A stretch of 64,000 nt of DNA from an uncultured Bacteroidales bacterium (GCA_903913285.1 CAIWKO010000054.1:1-64000), one strand, 5' to 3'; positions 50,198-60,103 are shown, counted from the stretch's first letter. The notes: generated by a model from the letters alone, not told the origin. Program-made: numbers and translations.

Positions 50198-52415
50198 ATT
50201 GAACAGAACCGGAAAGATCGCTTTAACATGCATTTTGATCGTGCTTGCTTTTGGTATTGAATACTTTTTTCTTTTAAATCCATCAAATACCATCATTATT
50301 GGTTTACCAAGTCAAAATATTCCGGACTATATTCCCGATACTTCTGCATCAAAATTCCCAACATGGATTTGGTATCCCGGAGATTTTGAACTCCAGCTCC
50401 ACAATAAAGTCTCCATTCGCAGAACTCAGAAAGGAATTCCCGTTCCGCCTAATATCAGGATGGATAATTATTATCAGAATGTTCAGTTCAAAAAGGACTT
50501 TTTACTAAAAAATACTGATACTGTTGAGATTTTTGCAGAAGGAATTTTTAATGTTCAGCTCGACGAAAACTATCTTTATAACAATTTTAAAACATTGGTT
50601 ATTCCGGCCGGAAAACATTCGCTGTTGATCTCTGTTTATAATGATCTGTCGGTTCCAACCATTTTTGTAAAAGGAAAACAGCTTAATTCCGATACTTCAT
50701 GGAGTGTCTCGTGCTACGATAAAAAATGGGTTAAAGCGGGCTATTGGAATTTTAATGCCGGGGACAAATTGCCTTCAAAGTTCAAACTCCCGACAACCGA
50801 GGAGCAGGCATATAAATATACTATTTCACCTGCGAATTTTTTTGTTGATTTTGGAAAAGAAACCTTTGGATATCTGAAAATTAAAAAGAGAAGCGGAAAA
50901 GGTAAAGTTCGGATAAATTATGGTGAATCGTTAGAAGAAGCCAACTCCGGTGATTGCGAAACTTCAGATGAAATTGATTTCGCAAATACAACTTCAGAGG
51001 TATATGTAAATCCGGCTTCCCGGGCTTTTCGTTATGTGAATTTAAAATTGGATAAAAACATTACTATTGATAGTGTTTCTGTTTTTTATGAATATTTGCC
51101 GGAGCAAAAAATAGGGAAATTTGAATCTTCGAGCGAAAAACTCAATAAAATATGGAATGTTGCAGCTTATACACTCGAATTAAACACCCGGGAATTCTTT
51201 CTCGATGGAATAAAACGCGACCGGTGGGTTTGGTCGGGCGATGCCACTGAGTGCTATCTTATGAACTATTATCTGTATTTTGATAAAGAAATAAATAAAA
51301 GAACCATAATAGCTTTGCGGGGAAAAGACCCTGTTGATACGCATATTAACACTATTCTCGATTATTCTTTTTATTGGTTCAATGGTATCTATGATTATTA
51401 TCAATACACCGGTGATATTGGTTTTGTGAAGCAAATTTATCCCAAAATGGTTACTTTAATGGACTTTTGTATTAACCGGCGCAATCCGTCCGGATTTGTT
51501 GAAGGACTAAAAGATGATTGGGTTTTTATTGATTGGGCAAAGATGGATAAAACCGGCGAATTAAGCGTGGAACAGATATTGTTTTGCAAAGCCTTAGAAT
51601 CAACGGCTTATTTTTCTGATTTGTTAAACGATAAAGAAAACAGTAAAAAGTATTCAGATCTTTCCGTTAATTTGAAAGAAAAGATCAATACTGTGTTTTG
51701 GAGTGCTTCTAAAAATTGTTATATGCATTCGCGAAAAGGAAATACGATTAGTCCTGATATAACCCGATATTCGAATATTTTTGCGGTTTTATATAATTAT
51801 GCAAATAGCTCACAGAAAAGTTCCATATGCAAGAATGTATTGATGAATGATAATATCCTCAAGATTACTACTCCTTACATGAAATTCTATGAACTTTCAG
51901 CTATAGCAGAATGTGGACAATACGATAAAGTTATCAGTGATATAGAGAATTATTGGGGCGGTATGTTGGACATGGGAGCAACCACTTTTTGGGAATCATA
52001 CAATCCTGAGGAAAAAGGATTGCAGCATTATTCGAATGGATATCCCGACCGACCTTTTGCTAAAAGTCTATGCCATGCATGGTCAGCCAGCCCCATCTAT
52101 TTGCTTGGAAGATATTTTTTGGGAGTAAACCCGACTGCACCCGGGTATGCAAAATTTAATATCGAACCGCACTTGGCGAAATTGGAATATATTAAAGGGA
52201 CAGTACCAATGCCAAATGGAATTGCAGAAATTTACATGGATAAAAATAAGATCAAGATAAAAACAAATTGTAGTGGAGGAACTTTATCATTTGATAGCAG
52301 AACTAAGCCTGAGAGCAACTTTGGTACGGTTAGCAACATTTCGGAAAATAAGTACAGTCTTGCCATTGAAAAGAATAAAGAATATTTGATAAAATTCCAA
52401 AACACCGAACAGTGA
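50190..52415 (+). CDS. Membrane-anchored alpha-L-rhamnosidase-like (GH78) protein
   Basis: A 741-residue protein. The N-terminal helix (IALTCILIVLAFGIEYFFLL, about 10-30) acts as an anchor rather than a clear cleavable signal. A beta-domain (FVDFGKETFGYLKIKKRSGK) and an (alpha/alpha)6 barrel follow, with FFLDGIKRDRWVWSGDATEC, GLKDDWVFIDWA and TTFWESYNPEEKGLQHYSNG then HAWSASPIYLLGRYFLGVNP, typical of GH78. Catalytic Glu assignment needs alignment. A glycosidase inside a polysaccharide synthesis operon could trim, remodel or release the polymer. It is coupled to the GT2 gene by an 8-base overlap. Confidence 0.85.
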   Translation: MFRLNRTGKIALTCILIVLAFGIEYFFLLNPSNTIIIGLPSQNIPDYIPDTSASKFPTWIWYPGDFELQLHNKVSIRRTQKGIPVPPNIRMDNYYQNVQFKKDFLLKNTDTVEIFAEGIFNVQLDENYLYNNFKTLVIPAGKHSLLISVYNDLSVPTIFVKGKQLNSDTSWSVSCYDKKWVKAGYWNFNAGDKLPSKFKLPTTEEQAYKYTISPANFFVDFGKETFGYLKIKKRSGKGKVRINYGESLEEANSGDCETSDEIDFANTTSEVYVNPASRAFRYVNLKLDKNITIDSVSVFYEYLPEQKIGKFESSSEKLNKIWNVAAYTLELNTREFFLDGIKRDRWVWSGDATECYLMNYYLYFDKEINKRTIIALRGKDPVDTHINTILDYSFYWFNGIYDYYQYTGDIGFVKQIYPKMVTLMDFCINRRNPSGFVEGLKDDWVFIDWAKMDKTGELSVEQILFCKALESTAYFSDLLNDKENSKKYSDLSVNLKEKINTVFWSASKNCYMHSRKGNTISPDITRYSNIFAVLYNYANSSQKSSICKNVLMNDNILKITTPYMKFYELSAIAECGQYDKVISDIENYWGGMLDMGATTFWESYNPEEKGLQHYSNGYPDRPFAKSLCHAWSASPIYLLGRYFLGVNPTAPGYAKFNIEPHLAKLEYIKGTVPMPNGIAEIYMDKNKIKIKTNCSGGTLSFDSRTKPESNFGTVSNISENKYSLAIEKNKEYLIKFQNTEQ

Positions 52416-52469
52416 AAATGACTATTTTTATAAAATCTGAAATAAATTTCCAAAAACTGAATTGACGCA

Positions 52470-53804
52470 ATGAGCCTCGAAAAAACCAGAATAGGAGTAA
52501 GTGAAATTCATGTCTTTTTTACCATGTTTTTGGCAAGCATTATCCCTTTCAACAAGGTTTTTATTACGTATTCAATAACTTTATGGATCATCAGCGCCAT
52601 TGTGCTTATGATAGTAAGAAAAGATTCGGCCAGCAGTTTTAAACTTGATTTCGGGTTTGTTTTAAGCATGTTGATATATCTGATCTTTGTAGTGGGAGTA
52701 TTTTATTCACAAAACAAACCCTCTGCCTTGTTCGACATACAGGTAAAATTATCGATGTTGGTAATACCTCCTGTAATGTATTTATTGCGCGATTTTTATA
52801 AGAGATATTTCAATTATATACTGGTGGTATTTGTTATTGCCAATATCATTGCAGGCTTGATTTGCCTGGCTTTTGCATTTTATCATTCGTTTCATTATAA
52901 CAATGGTTCGCTCATCTTCAATAGTAATGTGCCCGGCATCTATCCTGACCTAAACACAAAACCCCCAAACTATTTTTTCTACACTAATTTTTCGGTATTT
53001 AAACATCCTGCCTATTTTTCGATGTATTTGGTTCTTTGTGTTTTTATTGTGTTCTATTTTTTGCGCAATTCATTCTCTTTTTTTAATTCCAGAGTCAAGA
53101 ACATCATAACTTACTATTCCGTAATTATATTCCTGGTCATAATAATCTTTTTTCTGGAATCGAAAGCTGCATATGTTTCATTATTGTTATTGACTCTTAT
53201 CTTTAGCATCGGATATGTGGTGAAAGAAAAAAAATGGATATGGGGTATTGCTATCATATCAGCCATAATTGTTATTAGTGTGATAGGTTTCAAACAGAAT
53301 TCGCGATTCTATTATATAAGCTCCGCACTAAAGAACAAAGATGGCTTTATGACTGCCATTCAAAACAAAGATTATAAAGTGCTTATCGATTCGTATGGTA
53401 TCGACAGAATACCGATTTGGATGATAGCGGGTGAGATAATAAATGAGAATTTATGGATAGGTGTTGGTTCAGGTGATGTGTCCGACAGATTGATGGAGAA
53501 ATACAAGTTTTATAAACTTCAAACCCTCGAAAATAACCGATACAATACTCACAACCAATATCTGGAAACATTTGTGGCTCTTGGATTGATTGGCTTTCTG
53601 ATCTTTATGGCATGGTTGTTTTATCCCTTGTTCTGTAAAAAGAATTTTACGAAGGAGCGCTTCCTGATATTGATTTTCTCAGGTATTTTGATCCTGAATT
53701 TTATGTTTGAAGCGGCACTAAATACAATTTCGGGCATAATATACGTGGCCTTCTTTTATAGTTTTTTATTGTTTGTTTCAGTTGACAGGTCTGTTTCAAA
53801 ATAA
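52470..53804 (+). CDS. O-antigen ligase/polymerase-type membrane protein
   Basis: A 444-residue protein with about 10-12 helices and a large loop. Central phrases FLESKAAYVSLLLLTLIFSI and the loop region RIPIWMIAGEIINENLWIGV, GSGDVSD and NTHNQYLETFVALGLIGFLI match the WaaL/Wzy (O-antigen ligase, PF04932-like) family, with the conserved G-x-G-x-G and H-N-x-Y-L motif. It would ligate or polymerise O-units in the periplasm. Confidence 0.9.
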   Translation: MSLEKTRIGVSEIHVFFTMFLASIIPFNKVFITYSITLWIISAIVLMIVRKDSASSFKLDFGFVLSMLIYLIFVVGVFYSQNKPSALFDIQVKLSMLVIPPVMYLLRDFYKRYFNYILVVFVIANIIAGLICLAFAFYHSFHYNNGSLIFNSNVPGIYPDLNTKPPNYFFYTNFSVFKHPAYFSMYLVLCVFIVFYFLRNSFSFFNSRVKNIITYYSVIIFLVIIIFFLESKAAYVSLLLLTLIFSIGYVVKEKKWIWGIAIISAIIVISVIGFKQNSRFYYISSALKNKDGFMTAIQNKDYKVLIDSYGIDRIPIWMIAGEIINENLWIGVGSGDVSDRLMEKYKFYKLQTLENNRYNTHNQYLETFVALGLIGFLIFMAWLFYPLFCKKNFTKERFLILIFSGILILNFMFEAALNTISGIIYVAFFYSFLLFVSVDRSVSK

Positions 53805-53812
53805 ATCGGGCT

Positions 53813-53843
53813 TTGTTTATAAGGTTTATTATTTGTTATTTTG
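53813..53843 (+). promoter_or_regulatory. Candidate internal promoter
   Basis: TTG at 53813-53815, a 20-base spacer and TTATTTTG at 53836-53843 (one mismatch to TAnnTTTG). It lies in the 65-base gap before the gene at 53870 and could uncouple the downstream half of the locus. Confidence 0.4.
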
Positions 53844-53869
53844 CAAAAAGAAACGAATAAAATAGCATT

Positions 53870-55117
53870 ATGTTAAATCTGGCACTTCTTCTGATTCTCA
53901 TTGCTGAAGTGTTTTTTTTTACGCATTTTGACAAGAAGATATTCGGGAATTATTTCTCGCCTGTAGTTATTTTGTCGTATCCTATTATTTTAATTCTTGC
54001 ATTGGCTATTGTTTTTAGTACGGCCCTGGATTTTTTGCCTGTAAACAATTCAGTATTGTTGTTGTGCATTGTTGGGGTCTTTTTTTTCTGGTTTGGTAGT
54101 TTCTTTTGGAGTGTAATAATCCCTTCTAAAGTAATAAATAATGTTGCCGAAAGATTTAAGGACCCGCATATTGAAGTTTCTGCCAACTTGAAAAAAGTAT
54201 TTCAGGTTTTTGCCTGGGTGGTAATATCAATAATGTTGTTTTCGTTCTACAAAACCTACCGTTCGTTCGGAAATATTTCTGCTGTCGGTTCGGATGAGTT
54301 TTCATCCGATTACGGCGGACACGGCGCTACCGGGCATATTTTGGGTTTGGCGATACCCTTGCTTATATTCTTTATAAGCATCGCTAAAAAGAAAGATTAT
54401 TTGACATTGCTGACTATAGTATTTCTGGTTTTTCTGTTGCTGTTATATCGTGTCAAAACCTGGTTGTACATCCCGTTAATTGGAGGCGTTCTCTTACGAT
54501 ATTATAATTTACGCAAGTTCAGGATCCGGATATTTCCGATACTGATTTCGGTACTGATCGTGGTCTTACTTTTTTTGCTTTCTTATGCGTTTTCGGTTAA
54601 AGCCGATAATTATACTTTTTGGGAAAAAGTGCTGATGCTGTTAAAACATTTAACGGGCTATATTTTTGCCGGGGTATTGGGGTTTGGCGAACATATAAAA
54701 CATAATTTCCCGATAGGGGAAAGCCCGAAGGGTTTATTTATGCCGTACATTAATTTGTATAATGTTATCACCGGACATCAGGTTACTGGTGTTGTAAGTC
54801 CTTACCATGTTTTTATTGACAGGCGTTGTCTCGAAGATGTGAATGTAAAAACCTTTTTCGGAACAATTCTGATCAACGGAGGCTATTTTATTGGGATTTT
54901 ATATACCCTTATAATGAGTATAATCCTCTATTTTATCTGGATCGTGGCCTCCGTAACAAAAAACTATTGGTTTGTAATTTTGTATATCTTTTTCGCTGCT
55001 GCATTGGTTCTGGGTTGGTTCGATTTCTACTACAACCAATTACCCTTTCTCGAATTACCTGCCTACATGATAATATTTATTATTCTCACGAATAAAAAAC
55101 CAAAGATTCAGGTATGA
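53870..55117 (+). CDS. Second polymerase-type membrane protein (Wzy-like, putative)
   Basis: A 415-residue protein with about 10-12 helices and a periplasmic-style loop (ISAVGSDEFSSDYGGHGATG, about 135-155, and GESPKGLFMPYINLYNVITG, about 280-305). The character is that of O-antigen polymerases of the oligosaccharide repeat-unit polymerase (Wzy/EpsG) group, whose sequences are extremely variable. The assignment depends on topology and location. Having this protein and the WaaL-like protein side by side suggests one polymerase and one ligase. It ends 4 bases inside the GT4 gene (ATGA overlap). Confidence 0.7.
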   Translation: MLNLALLLILIAEVFFFTHFDKKIFGNYFSPVVILSYPIILILALAIVFSTALDFLPVNNSVLLLCIVGVFFFWFGSFFWSVIIPSKVINNVAERFKDPHIEVSANLKKVFQVFAWVVISIMLFSFYKTYRSFGNISAVGSDEFSSDYGGHGATGHILGLAIPLLIFFISIAKKKDYLTLLTIVFLVFLLLLYRVKTWLYIPLIGGVLLRYYNLRKFRIRIFPILISVLIVVLLFLLSYAFSVKADNYTFWEKVLMLLKHLTGYIFAGVLGFGEHIKHNFPIGESPKGLFMPYINLYNVITGHQVTGVVSPYHVFIDRRCLEDVNVKTFFGTILINGGYFIGILYTLIMSIILYFIWIVASVTKNYWFVILYIFFAAALVLGWFDFYYNQLPFLELPAYMIIFIILTNKKPKIQV

Positions 55118-56223
55118 AAATAATGATACTAGCTAATGCTGACAGCATTCATACCAGAAAGTGGGTCATTTCTTTATGCGATAGAGGGGTTGATATCGTG
55201 CTTTTTAGTTTGAATCGGATTAATACTGAATTTTATGGCGGACTAAAAGGCTTTAAAGGATATTCATTTGGAAGGAGTGGCGACTTAAGCAAAATTGATA
55301 ATAAAACAAAAAAGTTAAGCTATCTGACGGCAGTATCAAGAATTAAAAAGATAATTTCAAACGAAAAACCTGATATTCTTCATGCTCATTATGCTTCGAG
55401 CTACGGATTACTGGGTGCTTTATGCAAATTCCATCCTTATGTTATTTCCGTTTGGGGCAGCGATGTTTTTGATTTTCCCCGTAGCTCGGCTCTTGCAAAA
55501 AGACTATTAAAATACAGCCTGTCGAAAGCCGACCGTATTTTATCAACAAGCCATGCTATGGCTGAAGAGACTAAAAAATATTGTAAAAAAAGCGTAATAG
55601 TAACCCCGTTTGGCATTGACTCTGATATTTTCTTTAAGAAAAAAATGAAAACATTATTCCAAGAGAATGATGTTGTCGTTGGAACCATTAAAACTCTAGA
55701 GAAGGTATACGGTATCGAGTATTTGATAGAGGCATTTGCTCTGGTTGCTGATAAACTAACTGATCTTAGTCTGAAGCTGTTGATTGTGGGTTCAGGTAGT
55801 TGCGAACATGAACTTAAGAACAGGGTCCGTGAGTTGGGAATTGAAGATCGTGTGTTGTTTACCGGTCAGGTTGATCATTCTTTAATTCCTGAATATTATA
55901 ATAACATAGACATTTTTGTGGTATCTTCGTTACGTGAAAGTTTTGGAGTTGCTGTTCTGGAAGCTTCAGCCTGCGAGGTGCCGGTAATAGTTACAGAAAC
56001 AGGCGGTTTGCCCGAAGTGGTTGAAAAGAATGTAACGGGCTTTGTTGTTCCGGTCATGAATTCCGAAGAAATTGCTAGGGCTATAGAAACACTTGCTCTG
56101 GATGAAAAACTCCGAACTGAAATGGGAGTAAAAGGAAGAAAAAGAGTGGAAGAATTCTACAACTGGAATAATAACGTACAATTGATGATTACAATTTACG
56201 ATGATATAATTTCAAAAAAATGA
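55114..56223 (+). CDS. Family 4 glycosyltransferase
   Basis: A 369-residue GT-B enzyme. The N-terminal half has MILANADSIHTRKWVISLCD and ILHAHYASSYGLLGAL. The C-terminal half has the GT4 nucleotide-binding pattern LKLLIVGSGSCEHELKNRV, then VLFTGQVDHSLIPEYYNNID and SLRESFGVAVLEASACEVPV with the conserved E-x7-E (ESFGVAVLE). It starts in an ATGA overlap and ends in another with the PIG-L gene (56220), so the three are translationally coupled. Substrate unknown. Confidence 0.93.
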   Translation: MKIMILANADSIHTRKWVISLCDRGVDIVLFSLNRINTEFYGGLKGFKGYSFGRSGDLSKIDNKTKKLSYLTAVSRIKKIISNEKPDILHAHYASSYGLLGALCKFHPYVISVWGSDVFDFPRSSALAKRLLKYSLSKADRILSTSHAMAEETKKYCKKSVIVTPFGIDSDIFFKKKMKTLFQENDVVVGTIKTLEKVYGIEYLIEAFALVADKLTDLSLKLLIVGSGSCEHELKNRVRELGIEDRVLFTGQVDHSLIPEYYNNIDIFVVSSLRESFGVAVLEASACEVPVIVTETGGLPEVVEKNVTGFVVPVMNSEEIARAIETLALDEKLRTEMGVKGRKRVEEFYNWNNNVQLMITIYDDIISKK

Positions 56224-56858
56224 ATCTAAAATTTAAAAACATTTTAATTCTGGCTCCACATACCGACGATGGAGAGTTCGGCTGTGGAGGTTCAATAGCA
56301 AAGCTGATCGAAGAAGGCGCCAATGTGTATTATGCTGCCTTTTCTCTTTCCGAAGAGTCGGTGCCTGACGTTTATCCGAGAAACATATTAGAATCGGAAG
56401 TGAAGGAAGCAACCAAATCGCTGGGCATACCCCCTGCAAACTTGCTTATATACAGATATAAGGTGCGGCATTTTGCATACCATCGTCAGGAAATTCTTGA
56501 GGATTTGGTTCAGTTGAATAAAAAGATCAACCCAGATCTTGTTTTTATGCCGTGTCTTCACGATCTGCATCAGGACCATAGCACTATTGCCTATGAAGGA
56601 CTCCGTGCTTTTAAAAAGACAAGCATCCTGGCCTATGAAATACCATGGAATAATCTTAATTTTGCAACCCAGTGCTTTTTCAAACTCGACGAACGCCACA
56701 TGGTGAAAAAAATCGAAGCTCTGGATAAGTATAATTCTCAGAAAGGACGCTATTATGCTTCGGAAGAATTTATCAGAAGTTTGTCGAGAACACGAGGCAC
56801 ACAGATCGGATGCGAATACGCAGAAGTTTTTGAGGTGTTGAGATGGATAATGAACTAA
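56220..56858 (+). CDS. PIG-L/LmbE family deacetylase
   Basis: A 212-residue zinc-dependent N-acetyl-sugar deacetylase. The metal site LAPHTDDGEFGCGGS (His14, Asp16-Asp17) and PCLHDLHQDHSTIAYEGLRA (second His pair) are intact. It is probably responsible for removing an N-acetyl group from a sugar in the repeat unit or its precursor. The start overlaps the GT4 stop by 4 bases. Confidence 0.92.
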   Translation: MNLKFKNILILAPHTDDGEFGCGGSIAKLIEEGANVYYAAFSLSEESVPDVYPRNILESEVKEATKSLGIPPANLLIYRYKVRHFAYHRQEILEDLVQLNKKINPDLVFMPCLHDLHQDHSTIAYEGLRAFKKTSILAYEIPWNNLNFATQCFFKLDERHMVKKIEALDKYNSQKGRYYASEEFIRSLSRTRGTQIGCEYAEVFEVLRWIMN

Positions 56859-56888
56859 AAAAGTAGATACTAATAAAAAGAGTCGTTT

Positions 56889-57569
56889 ATGAAGATAATT
56901 ACAGGAGCATCAAGAGGTATAGGTAAATATTTATTCGAAAAATTTCAAAGCCAGGGCGAAGTTGTTTATGGAACATTTCTTACAACCGAACCGGACCCTA
57001 AAAATTCGGAATTAATTGCAAAAGTTGATATTTCAAATCATGCTGAAGTCGTAAAATGGGTAAATTCAATAAAATTTGAAGAAAAAATTGAATTGATTAA
57101 TTGCGCAGCAACAAATTATAATGCTTTTGCACATAAAGCAGATCCTGTAAAATGGAAAAATACGATCGAAGTTAACCTGGTTGGTACTTTTAACGTTATC
57201 AATGCCATTTTGCCTGAGATGCGAAAAAATAATTACGGACGTATAATTAATTTTTCGTCTGTTGTAGCAAAAATGGGAGTTGCCGGAACAAGTGCTTATG
57301 CTGCTTCCAAGGCTGCATTGTGGGGTTTATCAAAGAGCATTGCAGTTGAAAATGCTTCAAAGGGGATCACAATAAACTCTTTGAACCTAGGATATTTTGA
57401 TATCGGAATGATTAGTGATGTGCCTGCTGAGATACAGGAAAAGATCAAGGAAAAAATTCCCGCAAATTGTTTTGGCGACCCGATTAATATTTATAACGCT
57501 GTTAATTTTATTATTTCATCAGATTATATTAACGGCGAAAGTGTGAATATTAATGGCTGTATAATTTAA
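56889..57569 (+). CDS. Short-chain dehydrogenase/reductase
   Basis: A 226-residue classical SDR. The nucleotide-binding TGASRGIGK is at about 5-13, NCAATNYNAF near 72 corresponds to NNAG, and the active-site Ser and Y-x-x-x-K appear in FSSVVAKMGVAGTSAYAASK. The C-terminal segment INGESVNINGCII resembles the end of FabG-type enzymes. It may reduce or oxidise a keto-sugar in this locus. It follows the PIG-L gene by 30 bases. Confidence 0.9.
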   Translation: MKIITGASRGIGKYLFEKFQSQGEVVYGTFLTTEPDPKNSELIAKVDISNHAEVVKWVNSIKFEEKIELINCAATNYNAFAHKADPVKWKNTIEVNLVGTFNVINAILPEMRKNNYGRIINFSSVVAKMGVAGTSAYAASKAALWGLSKSIAVENASKGITINSLNLGYFDIGMISDVPAEIQEKIKEKIPANCFGDPINIYNAVNFIISSDYINGESVNINGCII

Positions 57570-57579
57570 CTTCTGTTCC

Positions 57580-58407
57580 ATGATATACGAAGACGGTAAA
57601 AAGAATATAAAAATTGTAGCTGATTCGATCGAAATTGGCAAGAATGTTCATTTAGGAAATAATATTTCTGTTGCGCTGAAAGGCAAATTCAGCGTGGGCG
57701 ATTTTAGCTATCTGGGTAATGATATTCATATCCGGGGCAATAATGTTGCTATCGGCAAACATTTATTTCATTCGTCCGGCTTGCGTATCGGTGGCGGCGG
57801 TCGTCAACATCCCAATGCAAATATCACAATAGGCGACAGATGTACCATTCACAATAACTTTATTAACGTATGCGAACCGGTGATTCTGGGTGATGATGTC
57901 GGTTTATCTCCCGAAACCTCATTTCTCACTCATGGCTATTGGATGTCTGTTCTCGATGGTTTTCCGGCTATGTTCTCGGGAATTAAAATCGGGAATGGAG
58001 TTATTATTGGCTACAGAAGTCTGATCATGATGGGTGTGAGCATTGCCGATTATTCGGTTATAGGGGCTCAAAGCGTTGTGACCAAAACGATCAGTCAAAA
58101 AGGTGTGTATGCTGGTTCACCGGCAAAGTTCATTAAAGAGATCATTCCGTTAACTCCGGACCAAAAGGCACTAAAACTCCAGCAGATCATCGACAGCTAT
58201 TTGCCGATTGCAAGGTATCATGACATTGTGCCGAAGATAATTATTGAATACCCGTTTGTTCAGATGAATGATTTTAAATTTAATGCAGAAACGTTTGAAT
58301 ATTGGGGAGACGAAAGTATTGAAACCGATGATTTGCGCGATTATATTCGTAAATGGGGTATACGAATCTATACCGAAAGACCATTTGTGAGCAAATTCAG
58401 TTTCTGA
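57580..58407 (+). CDS. Left-handed beta-helix (hexapeptide) acyltransferase
   Basis: A 275-residue protein whose first 190 residues are hexapeptide repeats (IEIGKNVHLGNNI, FSYLGNDIHIRGNNVAIGKH, ITIGDRCTIHNNFINVCEPV, IKIGNGVIIGYRSLIMMG and VSIADYSVIGAQSVV). This is the coenzyme A-dependent sugar acetyl- or acyltransferase fold, with GVYAGSPAKFIKEI as the typical end. The last 85 residues form an additional domain not typical of the simplest CAT-like enzymes. It probably acylates a sugar of the repeat unit, perhaps at the amine freed by the PIG-L enzyme (inference). Confidence 0.88.
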   Translation: MIYEDGKKNIKIVADSIEIGKNVHLGNNISVALKGKFSVGDFSYLGNDIHIRGNNVAIGKHLFHSSGLRIGGGGRQHPNANITIGDRCTIHNNFINVCEPVILGDDVGLSPETSFLTHGYWMSVLDGFPAMFSGIKIGNGVIIGYRSLIMMGVSIADYSVIGAQSVVTKTISQKGVYAGSPAKFIKEIIPLTPDQKALKLQQIIDSYLPIARYHDIVPKIIIEYPFVQMNDFKFNAETFEYWGDESIETDDLRDYIRKWGIRIYTERPFVSKFSF

Positions 58408-58420
58408 TAAATAAATATTT

Positions 58421-59461
58421 ATGCAGCAACAACCAATGGTTTCTGTTATCATTGCATGCAGAAACGAAGAAGTGTGGATCGGAAAATGTATCGAATCGAT
58501 AATTAAGAATAATTATCCGAAAGATTCATTGGAGTTGTTTGTTGTCGATGGTTTAAGTACCGATAAAACTGTTGAAATTGCACAAAGTTATCAGAAGAAA
58601 CACGCTTTTATCAAAATTCTGAAAAACGAGAAGAGGATATTTCCGGCAGCTGTTAATTTAGCTTACAAAAACTCTCTTGGCGAAGTAATAATAATTTTGG
58701 GAGCACATGCCGAATATTCTGAAAATTATATTGCTGATAATGTTAAAGCTCTTTTCTCTTATAAAGTTGACAATGTAGGTGGTCTGGTCGAGCAGATCTG
58801 GCCGGTTAAAAACGTTACCGGCAAAGCGATCACTATGGTTCTTTCTTCAAAATTTGGAATTGGTGGTGCCAAATATCGTACAGGTACCGACAAGCCTGTA
58901 TTGGTAACAACTGTTTTCGGTGGTTGCTATCGCAGGGATGTATTTGAACGTATCGGACTTTTTAACGAAGATTTGACCAGTTCATCTGATATTGATTTCA
59001 ATACAAGGCTAAAGAAAATTGGAGGAAAAACACTTCTGATTCCTGATATAAAGGTGTATTATCACTATGCAGAAACCAATTTCGCTAAATTCATCAAAAA
59101 CAATTTCCGAAACGGTTTCTGGACCATCAACCCTTTAAAATTTGTCGATCACATTCCGGTTACTATCCGTCATCTGATCCCTTTGATCTTTGTTTCTGGA
59201 ATTATTGGTGCGCTCTTGATGTCAATTCTCTCCGTTTATTTTCTCTGGATACTATTGGCAGTTATGAGTATCTATTTGCTTGCCTCATTCTCCTTTTCTT
59301 TCAGATATATTAAGATCGGACTTCGCTATGTGTTTTTGTTGCCTTTCTTCTTTTTTTCCTTGCATTTTTCTTATGGTTTGGGTTCATTTGTTGCAATGAT
59401 AAAAGTTTTGTTCAGCAAAAACTTTTATAAGATCAGGTTCTCAAAAAAACAAATCGGATGA
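58421..59461 (+). CDS. Membrane-associated family 2 glycosyltransferase
   Basis: A 346-residue GT2 enzyme. The N-terminal VSVIIACRNEEVWIGKCIES and FVVDGLSTDKTVEIA (DG-x-S) define the nucleotide-binding region, followed by ILGAHAEYSENYI and GGCYRRDVFERIGLFNEDLT then SSDIDFNTRLKKIGGK. At least two C-terminal membrane helices (about 245-320) tether it. It differs from the GT2 at 49139 and may add the second sugar. Confidence 0.92.
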   Translation: MQQQPMVSVIIACRNEEVWIGKCIESIIKNNYPKDSLELFVVDGLSTDKTVEIAQSYQKKHAFIKILKNEKRIFPAAVNLAYKNSLGEVIIILGAHAEYSENYIADNVKALFSYKVDNVGGLVEQIWPVKNVTGKAITMVLSSKFGIGGAKYRTGTDKPVLVTTVFGGCYRRDVFERIGLFNEDLTSSSDIDFNTRLKKIGGKTLLIPDIKVYYHYAETNFAKFIKNNFRNGFWTINPLKFVDHIPVTIRHLIPLIFVSGIIGALLMSILSVYFLWILLAVMSIYLLASFSFSFRYIKIGLRYVFLLPFFFFSLHFSYGLGSFVAMIKVLFSKNFYKIRFSKKQIG

Positions 59462-59486
59462 CAGGAACTTATAACATCTTTTTAAT

Positions 59487-60077
59487 ATGAAGCGGATCTT
59501 CGATTTATTCTTTAGCCATCTGGCACTGTTGATATTTTTACCATTCTTTCTGGTAATAGCCTTGATCATAAAGCTACACGATTTCGGCCCTGTTTTTTAT
59601 AAAGCACCAAGAGTTGGCTTGAACGGGAAACTATTCAAGATGTATAAATTCAGAACAATGGTTGTGAACGCCGATCAGATAGGTGGGTCTTCTACCACTA
59701 GTTCTGATTCTCGTATCACTGGTATTGGTTGTTTTTTGCGCAAATATAAACTCGATGAATTGCCGCAGTTAATCAATGTTTTTATCGGTAACATGAGTAT
59801 TGTGGGTCCCAGACCTGAAGTAAAACATTTTACCGATTTGTTTACCGAAGAAGAAAAAGCAATTTTGTCTGTGAAACCCGGTATTACGGATTTTGCATCC
59901 GTTTGGAATTCCGATGAAGGAACAATTCTTGAAGGAGCAGAAGATCCCGATAAAGCATACATGGAACTGATATGGCCCGAAAAGAAGCGGCTGCAGTTGA
60001 AATACGTTCGCGAGCATTCTTTTTGGGTGGATATTAAAATTGTTTTTTTAACTTTGCAGGCTGTTGTAAGAAATTAA
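59487..60077 (+). CDS. Priming undecaprenyl-phosphate sugar transferase
   Basis: A 196-residue member of the polyisoprenyl-phosphate hexose-1-phosphate transferase family. The N-terminal re-entrant helix ([20 protein letters not shown], about 5-25) is followed by [20 protein letters not shown], the catalytic [23 protein letters not shown] segment and [17 protein letters not shown]. It is short, with no extra N-terminal membrane domain, like WecP/PglC monotopic enzymes. It transfers the first sugar phosphate to undecaprenyl phosphate. Confidence 0.95.
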   Translation: MKRIFDLFFSHLALLIFLPFFLVIALIIKLHDFGPVFYKAPRVGLNGKLFKMYKFRTMVVNADQIGGSSTTSSDSRITGIGCFLRKYKLDELPQLINVFIGNMSIVGPRPEVKHFTDLFTEEEKAILSVKPGITDFASVWNSDEGTILEGAEDPDKAYMELIWPEKKRLQLKYVREHSFWVDIKIVFLTLQAVVRN

Positions 60078-60103
60078 CTCCAAACTCAAGCCGCTTTTAT
60101 TTG

